DNA of 64,000 bases from Clostridiales bacterium (GCA_017561715.1 JAFZBN010000005.1:1-64000); one strand, 5' to 3'; shown: positions 1-9,218, counted from the stretch's first letter. Notes: generated by a model not told the origin, from the sequence alone. Numbers and translations: made by a program.

Positions 1-2230
1 TTCTTCTTGCAAGGTCACCTGTATGCAGCCAGCCGTCCTCATCGATCGCGGCCTTCGTTGCCTCAGGCATCTTGTAGTAACCCTTCATGATGTTGTAACC
101 ACGAGCGCAGAACTCACCGTCTACGTTATCCGGCAGAACTTCGTTTGTCGCCGGATCTACGATGCGGCACTCAACACCCGGAAGCTCTTTACCTACTGTC
201 TGAACACGAACTTCGATAGAGTCATCGACACGGCTCTGGGTGCAGCCCGGAGCTGCCTCTGTCTGACCGTAAACGATCGTGATCTCTGTCATGTTCATCT
301 TATTCACTACGTCTTCCATGACCGGGATCGGGCACGGAGAACCTGCCATGATACCTGTTCTCATGTAAGAGAAGTCAGTCTTCTCAAAGTCAGGGTTCTC
401 GAGAAGTGCGATAAACATTGTCGGAACACCATGCATCGCGGTAACACGACGGGCAGTAATGGATGCGAGTACTTTTCTAGGAGAGAAGTAATCGAGCGGA
501 ACCATCGTAACACCGTGTGTGACGGAAGCGGTCATCGCCAGAACCATACCGAAGCAGTGGAACATCGGCACCTGGATCAGGAGACGATCCTCGGTGGAGA
601 GGTTCATGCAGTCACCGATGCACTTACCGTTGTTGAGAACGTTTCTGTGTGTGAGCATAACGCCCTTCGGGAAACCGGTCGTACCGGATGTGTACTGCAT
701 GTTGCAGACTTCGTCCGGCTGAGTCGCGTCGATCAGGGCACGGAGCTCAGCGTCCGTTACCTTACTGTCAGCTGTCTCGAACTCATCGTCCCAGAAGAAG
801 CATCCGTCGTAACGGTTGTCGATCGTGATGACGTTCTTTAAGAACGGCAGTCTCTCGGAGACCATCTCGCCCGGCTTGGACTTGGCAAGTTCAGGGCAGA
901 TCTCGTTAACGATCTCTACGTAGTTGATATCCTTGTAGCCGTCCATCATGACGAGCGTGTCGGAATCGGACTGACGCAGCAGGTACTCGATCTCGTGGAT
1001 CTTATAAGCGGTATTAACTGTGACCAGAACAGCACCGATACGAACGCAGGCCCAGAATGTCAGGAACCACTGCGGACGGTTGGTTGCCCAGAGAGCGACG
1101 TGGGAATCCTTCTTAACACCCATGGCCATGAGCATCTTGGATACGCGGTCAACGTCATCTCTGAACTCGCTGTATGTTCTTGTGTAGTCACGCATTGTGT
1201 AGGCAAACGCGGTCTGATCCGGGAACTCGGTCGCGACCTTGTCGAGCATCTGACCGAAGGTCATGTCAACGAGGATGTCCTTTTCGAACATTCTCTGGCC
1301 CTTGCCTTTTTCAACGTACTTGATGTTAGAAGGAACGACCCCGATCGGAGCCTCCGGACGAACCTGCGCCTTTGTCTCCTTCTTGGAAGGCTCGATGACC
1401 TTCTTTGTGCCCTTGGTCTTTTCCCATGTTCTTACGAAGTTGATGAACTGCGGGAATACGATCGCTGCGCTCTCGATCTCCTTTGCCCATCTCTTGACCC
1501 ACTCGAGGGATACGAATCCGTCGTAGCCGTTCTTATCGAGCAGCTCGAAAAGCGCCTCCAGCGGGAGATCGCCGTGTCCCGGCAGACGGTAAGCAATGGA
1601 GCCGTCTTCTTCCTTAATGGAATCTTTTACATGGATATAGCAGACATACTCACCGACGTTTGCCCAAGTTGTCTCGACGGACTCGCCGAAATAACGGAAC
1701 GGGTGATGAACGTCCCACAGTACTTTTACATAAGGAGAATCTACTGCCTCGATGAGTTTTCTCAGACGGGCGGTATCCGCGTACACGCCGTTTGTCTCAA
1801 CGAGGAGGGTAACGTTCTTGCCTTCGCAGAGCGGAGCCAGATCCTTGAGGATAGAAACGATCTTTTCGTCATCGACTTCGCCTTCCGGTGCCGGATGCGC
1901 GTCAGCAAGGATACGAACGTAGGAAGCACCGCACTTATTTGCCAGTGCTACATATTCACCGATCTCCGTCGGCGCGATCTTAGCGCCGTCTTCGTAAGCC
2001 AGTACACAGTTAGAGGAGAAGCATGGAATCTCCAAACCGAGCTTTCTAAGGTTTTCCATGGTGCGGTCCACTTCCGACGGAAGGAACGGCTTTGCGTGAG
2101 ACGCAGTGATCTCTTCACCCAGTCCACGAATCTCAATGCCGGCGTAGCCAAGGTCATGGGCCATCGGATAGATGTCCTTCCAGGACCACTCGGGGCATGC
2201 CAGTGTGGAAAATGCCAGTTTCATAGCCAT
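1..2230 (-). CDS. TIM-barrel isomerase/epimerase-like domain fused to acyl-CoA synthetase (partial, 3' end outside window)
   Basis: One uninterrupted reverse frame of about 743 codons runs off the left edge. Residues about 3-275 resemble sugar-phosphate isomerase/epimerases of the xylose-isomerase/AP-endonuclease-2 TIM-barrel type: metal-ligand-like segments VETNG, WDVHHPF, CYIHVKD and SLEW are visible. From about residue 300 it is an AMP-binding adenylate-forming enzyme of the FadD/acyl-CoA synthetase type: P-loop YTSGTTGFPKG near residue 512, YGQTE near 656, and TGD near 740, just before the edge. Start ATG is chosen because GGAGG lies 8 nt upstream; a second ATG two codons later is further from it. 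A roughly 25-residue charged linker joins the domains. The domain assignments are firm, but substrates cannot be read from sequence and the combination is unusual. Confidence 0.85.
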   Translation of the reverse strand, partial: MAMKLAFSTLACPEWSWKDIYPMAHDLGYAGIEIRGLGEEITASHAKPFLPSEVDRTMENLRKLGLEIPCFSSNCVLAYEDGAKIAPTEIGEYVALANKCGASYVRILADAHPAPEGEVDDEKIVSILKDLAPLCEGKNVTLLVETNGVYADTARLRKLIEAVDSPYVKVLWDVHHPFRYFGESVETTWANVGEYVCYIHVKDSIKEEDGSIAYRLPGHGDLPLEALFELLDKNGYDGFVSLEWVKRWAKEIESAAIVFPQFINFVRTWEKTKGTKKVIEPSKKETKAQVRPEAPIGVVPSNIKYVEKGKGQRMFEKDILVDMTFGQMLDKVATEFPDQTAFAYTMRDYTRTYSEFRDDVDRVSKMLMAMGVKKDSHVALWATNRPQWFLTFWACVRIGAVLVTVNTAYKIHEIEYLLRQSDSDTLVMMDGYKDINYVEIVNEICPELAKSKPGEMVSERLPFLKNVITIDNRYDGCFFWDDEFETADSKVTDAELRALIDATQPDEVCNMQYTSGTTGFPKGVMLTHRNVLNNGKCIGDCMNLSTEDRLLIQVPMFHCFGMVLAMTASVTHGVTMVPLDYFSPRKVLASITARRVTAMHGVPTMFIALLENPDFEKTDFSYMRTGIMAGSPCPIPVMEDVVNKMNMTEITIVYGQTEAAPGCTQSRVDDSIEVRVQTVGKELPGVECRIVDPATNEVLPDNVDGEFCARGYNIMKGYYKMPEATKAAIDEDGWLHTGDLARR

Positions 2231-2369
2231 TTCGAAAACCTCCGGTTAAAAATGCCGTGATACTCTTACGCAGGATATCACAGCATAAAATCATTTAACG
2301 GGACTAGCATACACCCAAAAATATATAAAGGAAACGGAAATTAGTGCCTTTGCGGAATAAAGGCAAAAA

Positions 2370-4238
2370 TCAGACAGGTTTCGTTGCGAAAAGCGCCTCG
2401 ACTTCCTGTTCCATGACCGGACGACCCCAGATGTTGCCCTGCACGTAGTCGCACTGGTATTTGGTCAGGATATCAAGCTGTCTTCTGTCATCGACACCCT
2501 CGGCGATAACACGGATCTTCATCTGGTGCACAAGACCGATGATGGATCCGACCATGAGACGCTGTGTGTTCTTGATCGGAAGATCGTCAACGAAGGACTT
2601 ATCGATCTTCAGAACGTGGATCGGGAGCTGACGCAGATAGTTCAGTGAAGAATAGCCGGTACCGAAGTCGTCGAGCGCGACGGTGATACCGAGATCGGAA
2701 ACTTCCTGAAGCACTTTTACCGCGTAATCGACGTTAGAGACCATGACCGACTCCGTGACTTCGAACTCAAGGTTCTTCGGGTCGATGCCGGTCTTCTTGA
2801 TGATGCGGTGAACGGACTGCATGAACATCGGGCTCATGAGCTGTACGGCGGAAATGTTGACGGACATGACGCCGTTCCAGCCGGTCGCTTCCTTGATGCG
2901 GTTCATCGCAAGGCACGCGGACTCAAGTACCCACTCACCGAGCGGTACGATAAAGCCTACGGACTCGGCAACCGGGATGAATTCCGTCGGCGGAACTTCG
3001 CCGAACTTTTCGGAATTCCAACGGCAGAGCGCCTCGAAACCGCGAAGCTTTCTTTCCTTCATGTCATACTGCGGCTGGAAGCACAGGTAAAGCTCTCTGT
3101 TCTTGATCGCATTGAGGAGACGGCTCTCATACTTGATCTTGCGCATGATGTCGTCTTTCATTTCTTTTCTGTAGAACTGCACCATGTTCTTGCCGTATTC
3201 CTTGGCCTTATACATGGCGGTCTCCGCGCACTTGATGAGATCCGCGGAAGTCGTTCCGTCCTGCGGGAAGAAGGATACACCGAAGCTTGCGGTTACCGTG
3301 TATTCGGAATCTTCAATGGCAAACGGTTTTGTCAGAGTATCGCGAAGGCTCTCGACATAGTTGAGCATGTCTTCGTCCGTGAACTGACGCTGCACGATGA
3401 TCGCGAATTCGTCACCGCCCCAGCGGCCGATCATATCCTCGGAATCGATGCTTGATGTCAGACGAGTCGCTGCTGCCTGAAGGATCATGTCGCCGACCTT
3501 ATGGCCCATCGAGTCGTTGATGGTCTTAAAGTTATCAAGGTCAACGTAGATCAGGGCAAACGGCATGTTCTTATTGGAAAGAAGGCTGATCAGAAGATCC
3601 ATTCTGTCCGTGATCTTGACGCGGTTCGGAAGTCCGGTGACCGTATCAAAGTGATTCATCTGGTAAAGTCTTTCTTCGTTTTCCTTCATCGCGCGGTTAT
3701 ATTCGGAAAGAAGAGTATTCTGTCTCTTCGTCTCTTCTTCACGCGCCTTCAGGTCAATGTTGGCCTGCTCCAGTTCTTCCGTCTTGGCTTCAACACGTTC
3801 GATCTCCTGTTCGACTCGACGGTTATAGGCAAGGATGATGCCGACGATGATCAGGCTTAAGATCGTCGTGACAAGACCATTAAGAGCGAAGTTGTCCGAG
3901 AAACGGATCATAACGACGATCGACGCGATGATCTGAAGGACAGACATGACAAGTACCGCGTAAAAGCCCTTCTTGTTCAGAGACTGAACGATCAGGATGG
4001 AGAGCATAAGCTGGATGATGGAAAAGATGCCTCGTACCGGCATCAGGAATTCAAGTGCGGAAACAGATACGACGAGAGGATTAAGAATGGCGAATACCAG
4101 GAAAGAGAGCACATACAATGTGATCTTTAAGACTGCGTGTTTCGATTCTTCTTCCGGATACAAACTCGAAGCTACATATTTATCGACAAAAGTCGATTCT
4201 TCCTGAACCACTTCTCTGTTCTCGTTATCTTGCGTCAT
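2370..4238 (-). CDS. Membrane-bound GGDEF-EAL cyclic-di-GMP signalling protein
   Basis: This 622-residue protein should make and/or degrade cyclic di-GMP at the membrane. The N-terminal 120 residues form about five hydrophobic helices, then comes a Glu-rich coiled coil (about 122-190). The GGDEF domain carries an intact RWGGDEF active loop near residue 275. The EAL domain carries EALCRW near 402, ISAVQL, a FEVTES glutamate, DDFGTGYSSL and LKIDKSFV, all consistent with an active phosphodiesterase. The inhibitory I-site (RxxD five residues before GGDEF) reads DSED, so product inhibition is probably lost. A purine-rich GGGAGAGGG site precedes the ATG. It stands alone, divergent from the HAD gene. 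Sensory input is unknown. Confidence 0.92.
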   Translation of the reverse strand: MTQDNENREVVQEESTFVDKYVASSLYPEEESKHAVLKITLYVLSFLVFAILNPLVVSVSALEFLMPVRGIFSIIQLMLSILIVQSLNKKGFYAVLVMSVLQIIASIVVMIRFSDNFALNGLVTTILSLIIVGIILAYNRRVEQEIERVEAKTEELEQANIDLKAREEETKRQNTLLSEYNRAMKENEERLYQMNHFDTVTGLPNRVKITDRMDLLISLLSNKNMPFALIYVDLDNFKTINDSMGHKVGDMILQAAATRLTSSIDSEDMIGRWGGDEFAIIVQRQFTDEDMLNYVESLRDTLTKPFAIEDSEYTVTASFGVSFFPQDGTTSADLIKCAETAMYKAKEYGKNMVQFYRKEMKDDIMRKIKYESRLLNAIKNRELYLCFQPQYDMKERKLRGFEALCRWNSEKFGEVPPTEFIPVAESVGFIVPLGEWVLESACLAMNRIKEATGWNGVMSVNISAVQLMSPMFMQSVHRIIKKTGIDPKNLEFEVTESVMVSNVDYAVKVLQEVSDLGITVALDDFGTGYSSLNYLRQLPIHVLKIDKSFVDDLPIKNTQRLMVGSIIGLVHQMKIRVIAEGVDDRRQLDILTKYQCDYVQGNIWGRPVMEQEVEALFATKPV

Positions 4239-4348
4239 ACCCTACCCTCTCCCAATTTATATACGCAGATACATTATGCACGAAACTGCTACTGTTTGCA
4301 GTATTTTTCCGTATTTTGTTTGAAAATTGAAATAAACTCTTTTCGTAA

Positions 4349-4357
4349 TGGTATAAT
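4349..4357 (+). promoter_or_regulatory. Extended -10 promoter of the HAD gene
   Basis: TGG directly followed by a perfect TATAAT gives an extended -10 element about 70 bp before the HAD start codon. A TTGAAA at 4327-4332 would be a -35 but with a long 19 bp spacer; the extended -10 compensates. Confidence 0.6.
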
Positions 4358-4427
4358 CTTTCTCACAAATAGTAAATTCAGAGAATTTGATATTTGGCAA
4401 TTTTAGAAGTATTTTCGGGAGTTTTTT

Positions 4428-5072
4428 ATGTTCTTACCCAAAGCCGCGATCTTCGATCTGGATGGTACGCTTCTCGATTCCATGTGGGTCTGGAAGAAGA
4501 TCGATTCCGAGTTCCTTGCTTCTCGCGGGCACATCGTCACGCCGGATTATACCGACGCCATCAAGTGCATGGGCTGGGATGAGGGTGCACGCTACACCAT
4601 CGACAGATACGGCCTTTCCGAGACTCCCGAGCAGGTCATTAACGCCTGGTTCGACATGTCTGAAGAATACTACCGAAGCAAGATCCCCATGAAGCCGTAC
4701 GCAAAAGAGTACCTGGCTTTCCTTCACGAGCACGGTGTCCCGATGGCCGTCGCGACCTCTATGGAGCCGAAAAAGAATATTGACGTCGTCATCGATTCCA
4801 ACGGTCTTCGCCAATATTTTCAGAACATCACCTTAAACAACGAGGTATCCAGAGGAAAGGGGTTCCCGGATATCTTTCTTCTCGCCGCTTCACGCCTGGG
4901 CGTTGATCCGTCCGAATGCGCCGTCTTCGAGGACATCCTCGCCGCGGTTCGCGGTGCCAAAGCGGGCGGTTTTCAGACCGTCGGCATCTTCGACGAGCTT
5001 TCCGCGGCCGACTGGCCGGATATGCAAAAAGAAGCGACGATCGCCGCTTCTTCCTGGAAAGATCTTTTGTAA
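4428..5072 (+). CDS. HAD superfamily phosphatase (beta-phosphoglucomutase-like)
   Basis: A 214-residue cytosolic hydrolase of HAD subfamily IA. Motif I is DLDGTLLDS near the N-terminus (nucleophile Asp and acid/base Asp), motif II is ATSMEP, motif III lysine lies in SRGKGFPDIF, and motif IV is FEDILAAVRGAKAGG. The helical cap lies between motifs I and II, as in beta-phosphoglucomutase and related sugar-phosphate phosphatases. A GGGAG site lies before the ATG, and the gene has its own extended -10 promoter. It converges on the zinc-ribbon gene with a 9 bp gap. The substrate cannot be predicted within this broad family. Confidence 0.85.
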   Translation: MFLPKAAIFDLDGTLLDSMWVWKKIDSEFLASRGHIVTPDYTDAIKCMGWDEGARYTIDRYGLSETPEQVINAWFDMSEEYYRSKIPMKPYAKEYLAFLHEHGVPMAVATSMEPKKNIDVVIDSNGLRQYFQNITLNNEVSRGKGFPDIFLLAASRLGVDPSECAVFEDILAAVRGAKAGGFQTVGIFDELSAADWPDMQKEATIAASSWKDLL

Positions 5073-5081
5073 AAGCACTTC

Positions 5082-5666
5082 TCAGATAAGGTATCGGAGA
5101 AAACTGATCACACCGAGGAACAAAAATCCGATCATGAGAATGAAGACCAACTGGATCACCAGTGAGATCAGGCCGAGGATCCATCCGAGTTTTGCCATGC
5201 TCTTTTTCGATCCGTTATTGACGTGACCGAGTATACCGAGTGTGATCGCGACCAAACTGGTCACGCAGAGCGGATTGAATACAAACGACAGAAATCCGAA
5301 GACCAAAGCCAGAACACAGGTGTTTTCCAGATCGACCTTGTGGGGATGACGGAGTTTTTCTTCGTATTCCGCTCTGTCTTTGTCGTTGAAAGGAACCGTG
5401 TTGGCTTTCTCAAAGTGCTGGGAATTCGGCCCCTCTACCGCGACATACGGCACCTGCTCAGGTGCTTTTTCCGAAGAAGGAGTACCCGGGTAAGATGGCT
5501 CCTCGGTCATCGGCTTTTCGACCGGGACCGGCATCGGAACGACAGGAGTCGCGGAAGAATTCGCGGATTCATTCTTCGGAAGTTCTTTTTCCAAAGTATT
5601 TCCGCAGTTTTTACAGAAGGTGACGCCTTCCGGATTATCGTGTTTACAGTACTTGCAGACCGACAT
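5082..5666 (-). CDS. Zinc-ribbon protein with C-terminal membrane helices (DUF4190-like)
   Basis: About 194 residues. The N-terminus holds a zinc ribbon with CKYC and CKNCG knuckles, followed by a Pro/Ser/Glu-rich linker, then two to three hydrophobic segments with Gly-rich turns (LALVFGFLSF, ITLGILGH, LGWILGLISL) typical of small DUF4190-type membrane proteins. A longer frame would begin at a GTG six codons upstream, but the AGAGGAAG ribosome site falls inside it and is well spaced for the ATG used here. It lies 14 bp after the DUF1846 gene, so the two are probably cotranscribed. Function is unknown; the zinc ribbon suggests a protein or nucleic-acid contact. Confidence 0.75.
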   Translation of the reverse strand: MSVCKYCKHDNPEGVTFCKNCGNTLEKELPKNESANSSATPVVPMPVPVEKPMTEEPSYPGTPSSEKAPEQVPYVAVEGPNSQHFEKANTVPFNDKDRAEYEEKLRHPHKVDLENTCVLALVFGFLSFVFNPLCVTSLVAITLGILGHVNNGSKKSMAKLGWILGLISLVIQLVFILMIGFLFLGVISFLRYLI

Positions 5667-5680
5667 GCAGACTTCCTCTA

Positions 5681-7165
5681 TCACTTGTTATAGAGTTTCT
5701 TCTTTGCGTATTCCGGCTCGCATGTGATGTTAATGCCGAGCTTTCTGAATACGCCCTCGTCGACACCCGAAAGGATCGTGGTGGAGTGCGCGTCACTGTG
5801 ACGGAGATTATTGATCTGCTGCATGGCAAGTTCAGCGACCGGGTTTGTCGCGGCACTCATGGCAAGCGCGATCAGCACTTCATCCGTATGCAGTCTCGGG
5901 TTGTGGTTGCCCATGTGGTTGACCTTGAGATCCTGGATCGGTCCGATAACGTTTGGCGAGATGAGCGGGATCTCATGCTGGATACCGCCGAGGACCTTAA
6001 GCGCGTTCAGAAGAACGGCCGCCGATGCGCCGAGGAACTCGGAGTTTTTACCGGTAACGATCTGTCCGTCCGGAAGCTCGAGAGCGACTGCCGGACCATG
6101 TGTGGACTCGGCACGAACGAGCGCCGCGGAAACGACACGACGGTCATTGATCTCGATGCCGGACTTATTCATCAGGAGTTCGATCTTAGAAACATCCTGA
6201 CCTTCGGATAGACCCTGACGGACCATGCACTTGGCCTGGAAGTATCTTCTGATGATCTCCTGCTTACTAGCTTCTCTGCAGGCCTCGTCATCCACGATGG
6301 CAAAGCCGGCCATGTTAACGCCCATGTCCGTCGGGCTCTTGTACGGAGACTCGCCGTAGATCTTTTCGAAGATCGCGTTAACGACCGGGAAGATCTCCAC
6401 GTCACGGTTGTAGTTAACAGTTGTCTCGCCGTATGCCTCGAGGTGGAACGGGTCGATCATGTTGACGTCAGCGAGGTCAGCGGTAGCCGCCTCGTATGCG
6501 ATATTAACAGGGTGTGTCAGCGGCAGGCTCCAGATCGGGAATGTCTCGAACTTCGCGTAGCCGGCCTTGATGCCTCTGATGTTTTCGTGATAAAGCTGGG
6601 AAAGGCATGTCGCCATCTTTCCGGAACCCGGGCCAGGTGCCGTAACGACTACGAGGGAGCGTGTGGTCTCGATGTATTCGTTCTTGCCGTATCCTTCGTC
6701 ACTTACGATGAGTGGAACGTTCATCGGGTAGCCCGCGATCGGATACTGCTTATAGACTTTGATGCCGAGCTGGTGCAGTCTCTTAGCGAACTGCTCAGCC
6801 AGAGGCTGGTTCGTGTACTGCGTGATCGTAACGGATCCTACATAGAGTCCGATCTCGGTGAAAGCGTCGATCAGGCGGAGCACTTCCTGATCATATGTGA
6901 TGCCGAGGTCACCTCTTCTTTTGTTCTTCTCGATGGCATCCGCGTTGATCGCGATAACGATCTCGGCTTCGTCCTTCAGTTCAAGAAGCATCTTTACTTT
7001 ACTGTCCGGTTCAAAGCCCGGAAGAACACGGGAAGCGTGGTAGTCATCGAAGAGCTTTCCGCCGAATTCCAGATAGAGTTTTCCGCCGAATTTTCCGATT
7101 CGATCGCGGATCTTCTGCGACTGCATCTGTACATACTTCTCATTGCTAAAGCCTTCTTTAAACAT
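5681..7165 (-). CDS. DUF1846 family protein
   Basis: 494 residues, the usual length for the DUF1846 family, which is conserved in Firmicutes and actinobacteria with no settled function. Recognisable segments include [20 protein letters not shown] near the N-terminus, [20 protein letters not shown] (a Gly-rich, nucleotide-loop-like stretch near residue 190) and [11 protein letters not shown] near the C-terminus. The ATG is preferred over a GTG three codons earlier because AAAGGGG sits 10 nt before the ATG but only 1-2 nt before the GTG. The 5' leader holds three stable hairpins, one with a U-run, so expression is probably controlled in the leader. The zinc-ribbon membrane gene follows in the same operon. 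Confidence 0.85.
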   Translation of the reverse strand: MFKEGFSNEKYVQMQSQKIRDRIGKFGGKLYLEFGGKLFDDYHASRVLPGFEPDSKVKMLLELKDEAEIVIAINADAIEKNKRRGDLGITYDQEVLRLIDAFTEIGLYVGSVTITQYTNQPLAEQFAKRLHQLGIKVYKQYPIAGYPMNVPLIVSDEGYGKNEYIETTRSLVVVTAPGPGSGKMATCLSQLYHENIRGIKAGYAKFETFPIWSLPLTHPVNIAYEAATADLADVNMIDPFHLEAYGETTVNYNRDVEIFPVVNAIFEKIYGESPYKSPTDMGVNMAGFAIVDDEACREASKQEIIRRYFQAKCMVRQGLSEGQDVSKIELLMNKSGIEINDRRVVSAALVRAESTHGPAVALELPDGQIVTGKNSEFLGASAAVLLNALKVLGGIQHEIPLISPNVIGPIQDLKVNHMGNHNPRLHTDEVLIALAMSAATNPVAELAMQQINNLRHSDAHSTTILSGVDEGVFRKLGINITCEPEYAKKKLYNK

Positions 7166-7185
7166 ACAACTCACGCCCCTTTGCG

Positions 7186-7210
7186 GAAAGACGAGGCTTG
7201 ATCGTCTTTC
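7186..7210 (-). promoter_or_regulatory. SD-proximal hairpin in the DUF1846 leader
   Basis: On the reverse strand GAAAGACGA and TCGTCTTTC form a perfect 9-bp stem with a 7-nt loop, ending about 5 nt before the AAAGGGG ribosome site of the DUF1846 gene. It could gate ribosome access or protect the mRNA 5' region. Confidence 0.5.
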
Positions 7211-7220
7211 TCTTTTACCA

Positions 7221-7260
7221 AATAAAAAGAGCTCCTCGCGAACAAATTCTTGAGAAGCTC
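7221..7260 (-). terminator. Terminator-like attenuator inside the DUF1846 leader
   Basis: Reverse-strand GAGCTTCTC pairs with GAGGAGCTC (9 bp with one GU) and is followed by TTTTTATTT. It lies between the DUF1846 promoter (-10 at 7288-7293) and its start codon, with no gene upstream that needs terminating, so it fits a 5' attenuator. A smaller AGCC/GGCT hairpin (7263-7279) precedes it. Confidence 0.55.
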
Positions 7261-7282
7261 GTCAGCCTTTTTCAACGGCTCT

Positions 7283-7315
7283 TTGCAATTATAACACATT
7301 TTGATATCCTGTCTA
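7283..7315 (-). promoter_or_regulatory. Divergent promoters of DUF1846 gene (-) and dtd (+)
   Basis: Reverse strand: TAGACA (7310-7315), 16 bp spacer, then TGT-TATAAT extended -10 (7288-7293). Forward strand, overlapping: TTGCAA (7283-7288), 16 bp spacer, TATCCT (7305-7310), a weaker candidate serving dtd. Overlap means the two promoters may compete for RNA polymerase. Confidence 0.5.
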
Positions 7316-7348
7316 CATAACAATTCGGTCAAAAAGGAGTACTTTTCT

Positions 7349-7807
7349 ATGCGATTTTTGATCCAGCGCGTGACCTCGGCAAAAGTGGATGTCGAAGGAA
7401 AAACGGTCGGTTCGATCGACCACGGATTCCTTGTTTTCATCGGTGTCTGCAATACGGATACGAAGGAGATCGCCGACGGCATGGTCAAGAAACTCCTGGG
7501 CCTTCGGATCTTCCGCGACGAGAACGGAAAGACCAACTTAAGCCTTTCCGATGTAGGCGGAAGCCTTCTTCTCATTTCCCAGTTCACGCTCTATGCCGAC
7601 TGCCATCACGGCAACCGTCCGTCGTTCATCAACGCAGGTTCCCCGGATCTGGCCAATGACCTTTACGAGTACATCATCGAGTCCTGCAAAAAGCAGATCC
7701 CGATCGTTCAGACCGGGATCTTCGGTGCGGATATGGCAGTTTCTATCGAAAACCAGGGACCTTTCACCATCCTTTTGGACAGCGAAGAGATCCTGAAGAA
7801 AAAGTGA
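7349..7807 (+). CDS. dtd: D-aminoacyl-tRNA deacylase
   Basis: 152 residues, the normal length of DTD, which frees tRNA from mischarged D-amino acids (and glycine on tRNA-Ala) in the cytosol. The N-terminus [18 protein letters not shown], the SQFTLYAD motif and the C-terminal NQGPFT segment with the Gly-cisPro pair are all characteristic. AAGGAG lies 9 nt before this ATG; the frame stays open upstream, but without a comparable ribosome site. The gene ends exactly where the convergent serpin gene ends (stops abut in TGATCA), and no terminator is visible between them. Confidence 0.95.
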   Translation: MRFLIQRVTSAKVDVEGKTVGSIDHGFLVFIGVCNTDTKEIADGMVKKLLGLRIFRDENGKTNLSLSDVGGSLLLISQFTLYADCHHGNRPSFINAGSPDLANDLYEYIIESCKKQIPIVQTGIFGADMAVSIENQGPFTILLDSEEILKKK

Positions 7808-9118
7808 TCAGTCTTCTTCAACAGTTCCCGGCACGTCTTCCACGGTTCCAATGAAGACCGGAATTCCTGTTGTCTTATCGACGATCGCGTAAGCGAACGG
7901 TCGGTCACATGTGACGTAGATCGTCTCTTCAGGGCCAATACCGAGTGTCATGAGCGCCGTGGTCGCTGCCGCCGCCTGCGTGCCTTTCGGGGTAACACGG
8001 ATAAAAGTCTTGTGCAGAACGCTTGCGATGAATAAGGGTTCTTCCGTCATGTTCGAAAAATCCGCCTTCGAAGAAAACGCGTCTTCCATTCCCATTTCCG
8101 AGAGGATATCTTTCATTTCGACAGAGAATTCCGACTCAAACTGGGGCATTTTAGTCTGGACCAGTTTCGTCGTGTCCTTGCTGTTCCAGAATGCCCGATA
8201 ATCGTCTGCCGTCATCTCTGACATGAACTGATTGATGTCTACACCCTCGGCGTGCGGAAGGATCGTCAGGAAAGCGTAATGGCCTTCTGCATAGGGTTTC
8301 ATGAAGCCCTCCGCTTTTCCGTTGTTGAAATACACCTGCTCCGTTCCTTCGAGATATTCTACGAGTTTCTTTTCTCTGTTGCCGTTTGTGAAATAGTCGT
8401 GGCATCGTTGATCATCGTCATACGGATCCAACCATCTGGCGTCGAAGGTGATCGTGTTAACAAGGACCATCAGGTCAGACGGACTAAGACTGTCGATCAT
8501 CTTATCGATCATGCCTTCGGTCTCCTGCTTTACCCATGTGTTGATCTTGGAAACTCCGGCGTCATTAAATCCGATCGACTCCACTTCCGCCTCGAAGTGC
8601 TCTTTTACATAGGAAACATAATCCTCGTATACATAGTCAGCTGTCTGATTGTTGAGCCAGACGGAGTTCGCGATCCCGAGCGTGTCATCCGACTGCTCGT
8701 ACATACGGTCCGACGCGTAAAGAAGCGCTTCCGCAGGGTCTGATCCGGGCACCATCGTTTCGATCATCTGGTCAAGCGTATTGCCTTCCGCGCCCGAAGC
8801 GACCATCATCATCGTATAGAATATCGAGTCCGGAGAGATCAAGACGTTTTCTTTTCCCGCTCCCGAAGAGCATTTATTCATCATCTCGAAAACGAAATCC
8901 AGATACGCGTCATTGAGTTTATCCGTATCCAGAGAAGTCTTTCCGGACTTCGCTTCCGCAAGTTCAAAGACGGCTTCGTTTCCGTTATCTCTTGTCTTGG
9001 TCTTGATATTGTACTCCGCGTCGCCGGAAGAACTGTCCGATTTCTTTGAGCAGCCCGCCGACACAGACAGAAGAAGTGACGCGGTAAGTATCATGGAAAG
9101 AAGTTTTTTCATTCTCAT
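7808..9118 (-). CDS. Serpin lipoprotein 1 (serine/cysteine protease inhibitor)
   Basis: 436 residues. An N-terminal hydrophobic segment ends in VSAGC (Cys23), a lipobox, so the protein is probably anchored outside the membrane. The body matches the serpin fold: ENVLISPDSI, LVNTITFDARW (breach/strand 3A region), and the C-terminal DRPFAYAIVD...PVFIGTV segment. The reactive-centre loop hinge, KGTQAAAATT near residues 377-387, has the small-residue run of inhibitory serpins. Counting from the hinge puts the scissile region around LMTLGIG, but the loop is about three residues longer than alpha-1-antitrypsin's and P1 is uncertain. Start ATG follows AAGGAGGAG. A paralogue lies 2.8 kb away. Confidence 0.92.
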   Translation of the reverse strand: MRMKKLLSMILTASLLLSVSAGCSKKSDSSSGDAEYNIKTKTRDNGNEAVFELAEAKSGKTSLDTDKLNDAYLDFVFEMMNKCSSGAGKENVLISPDSIFYTMMMVASGAEGNTLDQMIETMVPGSDPAEALLYASDRMYEQSDDTLGIANSVWLNNQTADYVYEDYVSYVKEHFEAEVESIGFNDAGVSKINTWVKQETEGMIDKMIDSLSPSDLMVLVNTITFDARWLDPYDDDQRCHDYFTNGNREKKLVEYLEGTEQVYFNNGKAEGFMKPYAEGHYAFLTILPHAEGVDINQFMSEMTADDYRAFWNSKDTTKLVQTKMPQFESEFSVEMKDILSEMGMEDAFSSKADFSNMTEEPLFIASVLHKTFIRVTPKGTQAAAATTALMTLGIGPEETIYVTCDRPFAYAIVDKTTGIPVFIGTVEDVPGTVEED

Positions 9119-9189
9119 CGTCTGCTCCTCCTTAACTTTTGATCGACACACATTATTCCTTTTCGAAAAGCACTTTCGTACAGCCCTAT

Positions 9190-9218
9190 TTTACAACAGA
9201 AAGAGTTTCTTTTATAAT
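9190..9218 (+). promoter_or_regulatory. Promoter of the tRNA-Arg gene
   Basis: TTTACA (9190-9195), a 17 bp spacer and a perfect TATAAT (9213-9218), 38 bp before the tRNA 5' end. Confidence 0.75.

Noticed and set aside
23..2260. Two long forward open frames (272 and 421 codons) opposite the isomerase/acyl-CoA synthetase gene
   Set aside because: They are antisense shadows; the reverse frame carries intact enzyme motifs and a good ribosome site, and the forward translations resemble nothing.
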